Positions 1 through 11,200 of a stretch of DNA of 64,000 nucleotides are shown here, piece after piece. The position numbers and the translations under genes were made by a program. The stretch lies in contig JACVTC010000176.1 in the NCBI GenBank assembly GCA_016946835.1, positions 117,501 to 181,500 of the forward strand, given 5' to 3'. Every line of letters begins with the position of its first letter. Position 1 is the stretch's first letter. Below the pieces are notes generated by a model. It was not told where the DNA came from and searched no databases. It saw only the letters and a program-made list of their open reading frames with translations. This stretch comes from Neocallimastix lanati (nom. inval.). Taxonomy: Eukaryota > Neocallimastigomycota > Neocallimastigomycetes > Neocallimastigales > Neocallimastigaceae.

Positions 1-3000
1 TCATCACTTTCCCATTCATTTTTCTTTTCAATATTAATGAATAATTCGAAAGGTTGTATATCCCTCCTTCCATACAATAATTCGAAGCTACTGTGTTTTG
101 TAATTTCACTTTTACAAGTACGTAGTGCCCATAAAGCACTATATAAAGTCTCATCCCAATGCTTATCTTTTTTTCCCAGGATTCGTAGATACTTCCCAAT
201 TTCTTTGTTTCTGTTTTCAACTTCTCCATTCGAGGCTGGATGGTAAGTTGAAATATAGTGAACATAAACATCGTGTAGATCTAAGAATGCTTTTGTTTTA
301 TCTGCGGTGAACTGTGGACCATTGTCTGTTACCAGTATCTCAGGGATACCATGTCTTGAGAATACTTTCTTTAAAAAGTTTATCACGTCATCTGCTTCCG
401 ATATTACTAGTGGTTCAGCCTCTACCCATTTGGTTAAATAGTCAACTAGAACAATTATAAATCTATTACCTCTTGGAGTTTCTGGTAGGGGTCCAATTAA
501 ATCGAGTCCAACTCTTGAGAAAGGGTATCCTGGAGGAGTGGCATTATCTTCTGGAAATTGATTTAATGTTTGTGGCTTACATGTTTGGCATTTGTAACAA
601 CATCGAATATAATTATTAATATCCTTTTTCATATTTTTCCAATAATAATCTCTTTTTAGTCTGTTGTATGTTTTATATACTCCTTCATGGCCAATTTGAT
701 GAGCTTGATCAATTAATGTTAATTTTTCTTCTATGCTTTTCACTATGTACCTTAATTTATCGCCTTGTTTATAATATTCTTTGCCATCAATAATTATTAT
801 TCTTTTTTTGATATAATCTTCTATAAATTTATTAATACTATTACTATTATTATTATTATTATTATCATTATCACTATTATCAACTTCATTATTATTGTTA
901 TATATAATATTTATTGTTTCTTTAGGTTTATCAGAAGTTTCCAATCTAGACAGGGCATCAGCTATGACATTCTTCCTCCCCTCTTGATATTCGACTTTAA
1001 CATTCAAGATGGATAATTCCGTAACCCATTTGAGATGTCTACTATTGGTAGGTTCACGATTATTAAATATACCAACAAGCGGTTTATGGTCAGTATAAAC
1101 TATAGTTATAAAAGAATTACCAGTGATAAATTGTTTAAATTTCTGAACACAATGGAAGACAGCTTTACCTTCCAGGTCAGTAATACTATAATTTTCTTCC
1201 GATTTACTTAATGATCTACTTTCATAAAAAATAGGAACCTCAAGATTATTTTTATCTCGTTGTAGAAGAACACCTCCTAGTCCATCTCTAGAAGCATCGG
1301 TACGTACAATAAATGGTTTAGAAAAATCTGGGGGAGTTAATATAGGTGCTTGTATTAATTTATTTTTTAATTCTTCAAATGCTTTAATACACTCTTCGGA
1401 AAAGTTAAATATCGAGTTCTTCTTTAAAAGGTAAAATAATGGTTTTGCTATTTGAGCAAAATTTTTAATAAATTTGCGATAATATCCTATAGCACCAAGA
1501 AAAGATTTAAGTTGTGTAGTATTTTTAGGTGGTAACCAATTAACAATTGTTTTTACTTTTTCAGGAATAGGAGAAATACCATCTGTCGAGAGCTTGTGAC
1601 CAAGTAGTGAAACTTCTTTTTTAAATAATGAACATTTTTCCAAATTAATTTTTAATCCATTATCTTTTAGTATCTTAAAAACACGACGTAAGTGTAAAAT
1701 ATGTTCATTTATATCTTTAGAAAATATAACTATATCATCAATATAAATAAATACACATTCACCAATTAATTCAAAAAATATTTTGTTCATTTCTCTCTGA
1801 AAGGTTGCTGGGGCGTTACATAAACCAAATGGCATTACTTTGAAGTTGTAATTGCCATACATTGTGGTAAATGCAGTCTTTTCTTTATCTTCGGGAGCCA
1901 TTGGAATTTGGTGGTATCCTGAAAAAAGGTCAATGGTAGACAGGATTTGTGAATTATTTCCGATTTGCAAAAGAATTTCATCGATTAAAGGTAATGAATA
2001 TGAATCTTTAATTGTTATATTGTTTAATTTACGGTAATCAACGCACATTCTCCAATCTTTATTATTCTTTTTAGGTACTAAGACAACAGGAAAGGACCAG
2101 GCAGAGAAAGACGGTTCAATCAACCGATTATTGATTAAAAATGTAAGTATTTCTTTGAGAGCCATAGATTGAGCTTTAGAAAGTTTATATTCTTTCAGTT
2201 TTATTGGTTTAGCATTTGGAATTAAATTAATTCTATGTGGTAATAATTTAGAAGTTCCAAGGTCATCAGTCTTCACAGCTAATATGTCTTTAAAAATTTC
2301 GAATAGCTCTTTTATAGAGTTCTTATGTTCACTAGGTACGGCATTAATAATATCATTTATTAGATTTTCTTTAACATTAATAGTTTGTTCTAATTGTTTA
2401 TCTTTATTCTGAATGACTATAGTAAGTAGTAAGGGTGTAGATGCATTTGTGTTTTCTTTATTAATTTCTTCTCCTGAGTCAATTGGGTTTTTCAGATTAA
2501 TATCGTAGTAAAGGTCAGCTAATTTCTTGTAAGTATTATCTTCATTAATATAATATAATGAGTCATTAACTAGGTTAATATCAAACCTATTTTTCTTTAA
2601 TGAATCAACTCCAATTAGAATGTCGAAAAGGTCATCTTTTTCAATTACTCTAAAATAATCTTGGAAAGTCTTGTCTCCTATAGTTATTTCTAGCTCATAT
2701 ATTTCGGATTCAATTGTCGAGTTTGAACAAGCTTGAAAAATAGTTTCTGAGATTCTTCCTATGGCAGGTTTGTTTATATTATATTTTTCTAAAGCAGATC
2801 TTGTAATAGCATTAACACTAGCGCAAGTATCTAAAAATATCTCACAATTGGTATTTTCAACTTTTCCTTTTACTTTAATTATTTTAAATTTATTAACTAT
2901 TGTCATCACATTATTAATAGCATTACTTTTAGGAGTAAGCTTCAAAGCTTTACTAAATGCTGTTCTGAATTTTGGGAATAGATCAAGTAAGTATCCTAAT

Positions 3001-3812
3001 TTAGTAATAACTTCAGTAGATGCAACTTCTTTTAATAGATCTTGTATTAAATAATCATCAAATTGTTCTATTAATTTAATATGTTTTTCTTTAGATTCTT
3101 TGTTGTTACTTAAAGAAGGTGGAGATTTCTTTGCATTTTCAATAATATCTTTAATTCTTTCTTCATGATTGTTTCTTTTACTCGTTCTAATATTCTTCTC
3201 GGCTATAATTGAAGGATCTAAGTACTCCAATTTTTCGGTTTGATTACTATTAGAGGTAGTTTTATTATTTTTATCTAAAGTAGTATTCTTATCTACTGTA
3301 TTTGTAGACTTATTTTTATTAATTTCATTATTTGGTATACCATCTTCAATATCATCTTTAATCATAATTACATCTTCAATTGGTAAAGTATTAGTTTCCA
3401 TATTTTGATCCTTTTGGTTATGCACCTTTTTTTCTTCATCAAGACAAGCATCATATTTGTTGTTATGTCTCATAGCTGCTGTTTGAATCGGCGTCGGATT
3501 ATTCTTTAATGTATCATTGGATTTCTCTTTATTATAAGGAATGGAACTTACGTTTTTTTCTTTTTGTTTTCTGACAGCTGGTGCAAGAACTTCAATTGGT
3601 TTATTAATATGTAAAGGTTGATAATTTGATATTGATTTATTATGGTTATTCATATTATTATTATTAATATATTTATTATTAATATTGTTACTATTATTAT
3701 TAATATTGTTACTATTATTATTAATATTTCTATTATGATGATAACAATTATTAGCATTGTCTTCCATGTGGTTGGTTTGTTTACTGGAAGTTATCCTTCT
3801 CCCATTTAGTGG
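1..3812 (-). CDS. Pol polyprotein of element 1 (PR-RT-RH-IN), partial
   Basis: Reached from gag by a -1 shift at 3812-3818; the first in-frame ATG is at 3765-3767. An Asn-rich linker comes first. The retropepsin motif reads L-D-T-C-A-S at about 2817-2834, with Cys where the family normally has Gly. The RT active site is Y-I-D-D at about 1725-1745. Integrase lies at about 600-1, with its three acidic residues in the contexts V-D-Y-L-T-K-W, T-D-N-G-P-Q-F and N-G-E-V-E-N-R. The frame reaches base 1 without a stop, so the integrase C-terminus is not visible. The RT, RNase H and integrase are colinear with element 2, but the sequence is clearly diverged. Confidence 0.9.
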
Positions 3813-3818
3813 TTTAAA
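3786..3818 (-). promoter_or_regulatory. -1 frameshift signal, gag/pol of element 1
   Basis: In the gag frame the minus strand reads TCT-TTA-AAC-CAC-TAA, which contains the heptamer T TTA AAC (3818-3812), a classic X XXY YYZ -1 slippery site. About eight bases downstream, GGGAG (3803-3799) can pair with CTTCC (3790-3786), one pair being G-U, with an eight-base loop. The pol frame is open from the slip site onward. Element 2 has the same heptamer and a matching hairpin. Confidence 0.8.
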
Positions 3819-4987
3819 GATTTGTTGATCATTCCCCTTTCTTCCATTTCCGCTAATTGTTTGAACGAATAGGGGCAGTTTGAAGCCTTATGCCCATTTT
3901 GGAAACAACGGAAACAAGTAGTTTTCCTATTTTGGTAGTCTTTATTAAGACTTTTATTATATTCCTTATTTGGAATAACCCCTGGATTTCTATTTATGGT
4001 AGTTGTAAGTATATTAGCATCAATACCGTTATTATTGTCATATACGTTACTATTTTGAGAAACTGCGGTAGCTATATTGTTGGTATTGTTATCGTTACTA
4101 ATATTATTGTTTTTATAATTGTAATTAGAGTTATTACTATTTTGTATTCTATTAGGTAAATAATTATAATTATAGTTGTTGTTATCCATGATATTATTCA
4201 TATTTTGATTGACATTAGTATTATAATTATTATTGAGGTTCATAAATCTTGAACCATTACTAAAGTTTCGGTTATTCCTTCTAAAAGGTGGACGAAAATT
4301 ATTATTGTAAATATTTCTATTAGTACTTTGATTTATATTATGTTTATAAGAAGGTTCTCCATAAAAATTCTGATAAAATGGGTGATTCATTATAGGACTA
4401 TCCAAATTTTGCACGAACATTAAATTAGATCTATTCTTATTATTATCTTGCCCAATATTACTGATTATTTCTTTTTCAGCTTCTTCGGATACTTCAGCTA
4501 CCTTAAAAGCTTCAAATAAAGTTTCGCATTCGGTTGTCATAACTCTTGAACAAGGAAAGACCCGTGTACTTATAGCAGTAGTATAGTCCTTTATTGAAAT
4601 TAGTTTTTGATATTCTCTTGGTAGGCCTTTATATAATATTTTGTATCTATGATTAAATTTTTTTATAGTTTCTTTATTATTGATTTTTAATGATTTTAAT
4701 ACTGCACATTTATCATTAGGTGTGATGTGCAAGTACTCCTCAACGGCAGCTTGGATTTCTTTGAAGCTGGGATATCTAACTTCGTTTCCATTCTTACTTT
4801 TTAAAGAGTTTAAGGCCCCATGCATGTCTTCTTCGACTGCTTCTTTGGCCCAGACAAAAATTCTTCTTGGTTCCACAACATCGTAGAGCTCCATCACTCT
4901 GACGAATTCATGCATCCATCCATCAACATCTTTTCCATAGTCGATGAGATTTGGTAATGCTTTCTGTAATTTGGCAGCGTCAATCAT
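3806..4987 (-). CDS. Gag of element 1
   Basis: A 393-residue structural protein that forms the particle and binds RNA. The N-terminal half is a helical capsid-like region. The middle (about residues 215-350) is strongly Asn/Tyr/Ile-rich with poly-Asn runs. One CCHC zinc knuckle, C-F-R-C-F-Q-N-G-H-K-A-S-N-C, lies near residue 360. The start ATG at 4985-4987 is the first after the leader. Gag ends six bases past a T-TTA-AAC heptamer read in frame, so most ribosomes should make Gag and a minority Gag-Pol. Confidence 0.9.
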   Translation of the reverse strand: MIDAAKLQKALPNLIDYGKDVDGWMHEFVRVMELYDVVEPRRIFVWAKEAVEEDMHGALNSLKSKNGNEVRYPSFKEIQAAVEEYLHITPNDKCAVLKSLKINNKETIKKFNHRYKILYKGLPREYQKLISIKDYTTAISTRVFPCSRVMTTECETLFEAFKVAEVSEEAEKEIISNIGQDNNKNRSNLMFVQNLDSPIMNHPFYQNFYGEPSYKHNINQSTNRNIYNNNFRPPFRRNNRNFSNGSRFMNLNNNYNTNVNQNMNNIMDNNNYNYNYLPNRIQNSNNSNYNYKNNNISNDNNTNNIATAVSQNSNVYDNNNGIDANILTTTINRNPGVIPNKEYNKSLNKDYQNRKTTCFRCFQNGHKASNCPYSFKQLAEMEERGMINKSLNH

Positions 4988-5211
4988 GATAAATAGAATT
5001 TATTAAAAAAAAGTAATATAAAATAGTTATATTTATTTATAATATAATAATTGTTTTGTAAAAAAAAAAATGAAGAAACAAAAAAAATAAAAATTGTTTT
5101 ATAATAATACAATAAATGCTTTTGTACTATAAATATATAAAATAAAAAAATGAATGAATTAAAGTAAAGTAATTTCTCTTATTATTTTCATATTATTTTA
5201 TCTTGCTTCCG

Positions 5212-5227
5212 CCCGGATTCTCCACCA
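5212..5227 (-). other. Primer-binding site of element 1
   Basis: On the minus strand, four bases after the LTR, the sequence is TGGTGGAGAATCCGGG. TGG matches the universal tRNA CCA end, and the rest fits a tRNA acceptor stem whose 5' strand starts GGAGAAT. The two tRNA-Trp genes here start GGAGGGT, so they are not the primer. I could not assign the tRNA. The non-autonomous element 5 has almost the same site. Confidence 0.75.
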
Positions 5228-5231
5228 ATTT

Positions 5232-5792
5232 TGGTACGTTATTTTTATATATTGTACCTTTTATATGATTTGGGGAAAGCAAGTTGTAAAACTATAAAAT
5301 AATATATTCTAATAAAAGAAATAAATAAAAAAAATTATAACACAAAATTAATAATAAATTTTTAATAAATAATAATGTGTTACTTTTAAGTCTTTATTTT
5401 ATTTATAAGTTTTGTTCTTTAAATAAGTACATTTAATTTTATTATAACTTTATTATATCTTTAAATTTATATTTTAATAATAATATTAACCAAAATATCC
5501 TAAATATTTATTCACCCGAATAAATATTTTATAATTCCTATTCTAACTATTATATTCTTTAAAGATATTAAATTATTAAGTTCCTCCTTTGTTAATATTT
5601 TATCTTTCACTTATTTTTATACTATAATTTATCTTAATTCTTATTGGTTATCTATTAATTAAAATTATTTTTATTAATATTATAATTTTATATACTAATT
5701 AAACCTTATACCTATTATAATAAAATAACTAAAGAATTATTTATTTTCTTATATTTTTAATAATTTATTCTATTTTAGTGAGTAACGTACCA
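5232..5792 (-). repeat. 5' LTR of element 1 (561 bp)
   Basis: Bounded by perfect 10-bp terminal inverted repeats, TGGTACGTTA at 5232 and TAACGTACCA ending at 5792. The left side is the primer site (minus direction) and the right side is the GAGA flank. The termini TGGTACG are shared with the LTRs of element 5. Confidence 0.85.
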
Positions 5793-5796
5793 GAGA

Positions 5797-6395
5797 TGAT
5801 ACAATATAAGTAATAAAGTATCAGATTTCTATTTATAACGAGGTCGAGCAAATAGGGAATTTGTAAAATAATATATTCCAACTCAAAGATGATAAATAAT
5901 AATTTACACAAATAATAAAATTTATTTATTTCTTTTTGAATCTTGTTTTTATTTATTTATTTATTTTACATAAATTATTACAATTATATTTATATTCCTC
6001 TGAATATAATGATTTTTATCTATCTCTAATAATTCAATTTATATTAATATCTTAATAATAATTTTACTTATAATTGTAGGATTCAACTCTTATCCTTTAA
6101 CTATAAGTAATTACTTAATTATTTAAACTAAACTATAAGTTCTCTAAAACTATTATTTTACTCCATTAGAATTTTTAAAACAACAAGAAAAAACTCTCTC
6201 TTTAACTTTTATTTCATTCTCTTCTTTTAAATTTATTAATTAATTTTATTTTGAATATTATTGGCTGTCTAATTAATTTTTAATCTATTTATATAATGAT
6301 TTAGTATATTATATATTGTAATTATTTTTCACTATATTATTATAGGATTTTCTCTTTTGTTAATTTTCTTGCGTATTTCTAGCTGTATTGTATCA
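5797..6395. repeat. Solo LTR 'LTR2' (599 bp)
   Basis: Starts TGATACAATA and ends with the exact inverse TATTGTATCA. It is flanked by GAGA on the left (5793-5796). On the right it is flanked by GAG, whose fourth base is separated by the later solo LTR3 insertion; removing LTR3 restores GAGA (7331-7334). No internal domain is present, so it is a solo LTR left by LTR-LTR recombination. Confidence 0.8.
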
Positions 6396-6398
6396 GAG

Positions 6399-7328
6399 TG
6401 TAAAGAATAATAATTAATTTTTATTAAAATAAAAAATAATTATTAATCTTTATTAAAATAAAAAATAATTATTAATCTTTATTAAATAAAATAATAATTA
6501 TTTAATAAAATTTATTAACTTTATTATAAAATATTTTTAATATAAAATTATTATTAATAATTTAAAATTAATATTGTAAAATTATTATTCTTTATCATTG
6601 TATTAATTAATAATATTAAAATAATTAAACATTAATATTTGTTATATTTGTTAAAATTCATTTGATAATTATATGTTAAGTTTTAATTTAAATAATTGTT
6701 ACATTAATATAATTTTAAACAAATCTAATATAAATTATAGAATTATAATTTAGAAATAATTATAAAATTATATTAAAATCATAATGTAACAAATCAAATG
6801 AAAAAAGAATAATTAATATTTAAAAAATTAATTAAAATAAAACAATGTCATGTATAATTGACATTGTTTAAATAAAACAAATGTTAATTGAAGTTTTCCG
6901 ATTGGAAAATATCGGTTTTTATTCAATTAACATATGATCAATTTTATTAATAATTGATCATTAAACTTTTTAGGTTTTTCTCCCAAATCTTTTCCTAAAA
7001 AGTTATTCATTAAGATTTGGAACTTTACTATAAATAATTCTTGATTTTCTTTATTTTGAAAATCAAGAGTTATTATTATAAGAATATAATTATAATAATA
7101 AACAAAATAAATTTTTAATTTTTTAAAAATAACAAAAATCTAAATAAAAATTATTTTTAATAAAAAATATTTTAATAAAAATTTTATTTGAACTAATCTC
7201 TTATAATAAACTCCTACCCTATTTTAAGTTTCGTTAAGTATTTTCTTTTTTTTTAATTTCTCGATTAATATTAGTATTAATTGTAGAAAAGGGTTAAATT
7301 TAATTAAGTTTAAATTTAATTCTTTACA
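6399..7328. repeat. Solo LTR 'LTR3' (930 bp)
   Basis: Starts TGTAAAGAAT and ends ATTCTTTACA (perfect 10-bp inverted termini). A perfect 5-bp target duplication, CAGAG, lies at 6394-6398 and 7329-7333. It therefore inserted across the junction of LTR2 and its GAGA flank. A relative lies at 28363-29321 and a third at 20554-21322; two of the three have perfect 5-bp duplications, unlike the 4-bp ones of the gypsy elements here. Confidence 0.85.
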
Positions 7329-7334
7329 CAGAGA

Positions 7335-7545
7335 TGTTAAGGTTTTAGAGAATTAAATAAAAATAAAGTAAGAAACACAAATTTTATTTTTTTATTTATT
7401 ATTTTTATTTATAAATTTATTTTATTTTATTTTATTTTATTTTATTTTTTTTGATGATATTTAAAAATTAGTAGCAAAATTTACAACTATTTATACTTTT
7501 TTTCAAGGCATAAAAGTTGTTCTTGCCACTAAATTACATTTTATT

Positions 7546-7585
<40 letters not shown>

Positions 7586-7676
7586 AAACTATTAAATTTA
7601 AATTGATTTTTATAATTAATTATATAAAATTTAATTATAACAATATAAATAAAATACATTTATAATATTAATAAAA

Positions 7677-7729
<53 letters not shown>

Positions 7730-8230
7730 TTATTTATTTAAAAATATCTAAAATATTACTAATAAGAATTTATTTAATTGGCTAAAATTTTTATTACAAT
7801 CTGTTAAAATATTCAAATAAAAATAAAAATACTATTCTAATATAAAGGTTTTTAATAAAATAAAATATTTTTCAATATAAAATAAAACATTTCGATATAA
7901 AATTTTATAATAAAAGTTAAAATATAATATATAAATTTTTAATTATCAATATATAAAAATATTATTAATACAAATTTTCATTATTAATATAAAAATAAAA
8001 AAATAAGATTTATTATTAATATTGTTAATATAAGTTTTAAATATATAAAAATATTACTATTAATATAAGATTTAATATAAAAATTATAAAGTTTAATATA
8101 ATTTTTGATCTAATTTTTAATCTTTGAATTTAAAAATTTATTAAAGTACAAAAATAATAATGTACACATAATGTATTAGAAATAAATCGTAGATTTAATT
8201 AAGAATGCATTATTTAGTACATTCTTATCA
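7335..8230 (-). repeat. 3' LTR of element 2
   Basis: Plus-strand ends are TGTTAAGG and TTATCA. It contains two long poly-T tracts (about 7550-7580 and 7680-7727). The polypurine tract position lies just right of 8230; read on the minus strand it is only modestly purine-rich (CGGGGCATCT). It is essentially identical to 14619-15515. Confidence 0.92.
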
Positions 8231-8248
8231 AGATGCCCCGACGAAGAC

Positions 8249-11200
8249 TCAAGCTTCTCTGTAAGCGGAGTTAAACTTTACTAAATTTTTAAAATGAACA
8301 TTCCTATCGAGTTGTTTCCCAGTTTTCTGATCGATTAAGGTTGCCGTGTTGAATTGAATTTTTAAAATTTTAAATGGTCCATTGTAATATGGTTCTAGCT
8401 TAGTGCGGCTAAAGTTTCTAACAAGAACAAGATCACCAGCTTTTAATTCTTTTCCTTTTTTCATACTTATTTGTTCTTCTCGTCTTGTTGCCCAATACTT
8501 GTTAGCATTCTTCACATTTTCGCATGCTTCTCTAGTCCATTGATAATGACGAACAAATTTTTCCATTAAAATTTCATCATACGATTTACCTGCATTTTCA
8601 ATTGTTCTTATGGCTATATCATAAGGCTGTTGGTCTTCTCTTCCATATACTAATTCAAAACTAGAATGTCCGGTAGCTGTGTTTTTGGTAGTTCGAAGTG
8701 CCCATAAAGCAGAAGGTAAAACTTCATCCCAATCTTGATTTTTCCTTCCTAATAAACGAAGTAATTTTCCAATTTCTTTATTTCGGTTTTCAGTGAGACC
8801 ATTGGATTCAGGGTGATAGGTAGCTATGAATTTTACATAAACATCATAAAGATCAAGAAAGATTTTAGTCATATCAGAAGTGAATTGGACTCCATTATCT
8901 GTAGTAATAACTTGAGGCACACCATGTCTTGCAAAAACGTTTATTAAAAATTTAATTATATCAGAGGAAGTTATGTTTTCAGTGGGTTCGGCTTCAACCC
9001 ATTTGGTAAAGTAATCAACAGTTACTATAATATATTGATTATTATTTCTTGTTTTTGGTAACGGTCCTATAATATCTAATCCTAAATGCACAAAGGGACC
9101 CTCCACTTTAGTTGGATGGTTTTCGGTTGGTTCTGGATATGGTTGAGGACGATTTAACTGGCATTTTTCACAATTACTAACAATTCTTTTGATATCTTTA
9201 ATCATATGATTCCAATAAAAGTTTTTCTTAAGTCTTTGATATGTTTTGTAATATCCTTCGTGGCCAATATTATGAGCTTCTAAAATTAATTTAAACCTTT
9301 CATTTTCGTCCGTTATTAATTTTCTATAATTTCCATTGTCGATAAAATAATCTTCACCATCAATAACAGTAAACTTTTCATTAATAAATTCCTTTATAAC
9401 TTTAGATAATAATTCTTCATTATTTCCATTAGTAATTTTTGTTAATAATATCTTTCTCTCTTCCTTACTTTTCATTCTTGAAAGAGCATCAGCTAACACA
9501 TTCTTTTTGCCTGATTCATATTTTATATTAATTCCGAGCATACTAGCGGTTAGACACCATCTTGTTTGCCTTGCATTCAAAGGTTCTTTATTCTTAAATA
9601 AACCAACTAATGGTTTATGATCTGTGTAAATAGTTGTAGGTAATGGATTTCCTTCAATATAAGATTTAAATTTAGTCATACAGTAAAACAAAGCGGTTCC
9701 TTCTAAATCGGTAATACCATAATTCTTTTCAGCTTTCTTTAAACTTCTACTTATAAAGTGTATTGGATGCTCCTTACCGGTTTCTTCTTCTTTTTGTAAA
9801 AGAACTCCACCAATTCCATTATACGAAGCATCAGTTCTAATGATAAAAGGTTTGTCAAATGACGGAAATTTTAGAATAGGTGCATTGATTAATTTTTCTT
9901 TTAGGAGTTCAAAGCTTTCTTGTTGTTCTTTATTCCATTCATATTTGGTATTCTTTTTCAATAATTTACATAAAGGTGAGGTAATTTGAGCATATTTAGG
10001 AATAAAATCACGATAATATCCCACTGCTCCTAAAAATGATCTTAATTCATGAAGTGATGAAGGGGCTTCCCACTTCTTAATAGCTGTTATCTTACTTTCC
10101 ATGGGACTTAATCCTTTAGTAGTAAGTTTGTGACCTAATACATCAACTTCAGTTTGAAGAAAATGGCACTTTTCAATATTAATTTTTAACTTGTTTTCTT
10201 TAAATACTTCTAATACTTGTTTAATATGAATTAAATGTTCTTCGATACTTTTTGAATAGATCAAAACATCATCAATAAATACATAAACAAATTCACCAAT
10301 AAAAGGGAATAAAATTTTATTCATTTCTCTTTGGAAGGTTGAGGGAGCTCCAGTAAGTCCAAAAGGCATAACCTTAAATTGATAATTTCCAAACTTAGTA
10401 GTGAAAGTGGTTACTTCAACGCTTTCTTCATCCATTAAGATTTGGTGAAAACCAGAAAATAAATCAAGAGTTGTAAATATTTTAGCTCCTCCGAGACTAT
10501 CAAAAATTTCATCTATATATGGAACTGAATAAGAATCTTTTTCTGTCATATCATTGACTTTTCGGTAGTCAATGCACAAGCGCCACTTTCCATTGTGTTT
10601 TAGAATGAGTACTACTGGAGATGACCATTCTGAACAGGATGGTTCTATCAATCCTTTCTTAATAAGCTTTGTGAGTTCTTCTTTTAAGATATCTGATTTT
10701 AATTTAGTTAACCTATAACTTCTTAATTTTACTGGCTTTGCATTTGCTTTCAAACGGATCTTATGTGGTGAAAGTTTAGAAGGAGTTAGTTCTTCTGTTG
10801 AAGTGGCAACTATGTCAATCATTTCTTTGAGAATTTTAATAATTTGTTCTTTATAATCTTTATTTAAGGTACTTAAAAATTCATCACTCTCAATAAATTC
10901 CATTGGAGTTAATTCCTTTATAATTTCCTTTTCATTATTCGTTTCTTCAACTTTTCTAATAGTGCAGATTATACTTTCTTCATCATAATATTGATTATTT
11001 ATTTTAGCTATTTCTTCGTATTCACTTTCTGACAAAAGTTTACATAGACTGTTTAAGGTTGGATGAATAAATAAACAATGATCGATTTGAGTTTTAAAGT
11101 TTATTAACATATCATAAAATGAGTCTTCTTTCTCAATAATTCTAAAGTCCGCATTAAATTCATAATTATTAATTTTTACTGGTAATCGAACAATAATTCC

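Larger units (their letters stand above)
1..5792 (-). mobile_element. Ty3/gypsy element 1 (left part beyond window)
   Basis: Minus-strand LTR retrotransposon whose 3' part runs off the left edge. Order in its own direction: 5' LTR (5792 to 5232), tRNA-type primer site (5227-5212), gag (4987-3806), then a -1 overlapping pol (3812 to 1) carrying protease, RT, RNase H and integrase. The domain order with integrase last places it in Ty3/gypsy. The pol frame is open wherever I translated it. The right flank is GAGA (5793-5796), the same four bases that flank several neighbouring elements. The left LTR and the second target duplication are outside the window. Confidence 0.93.
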
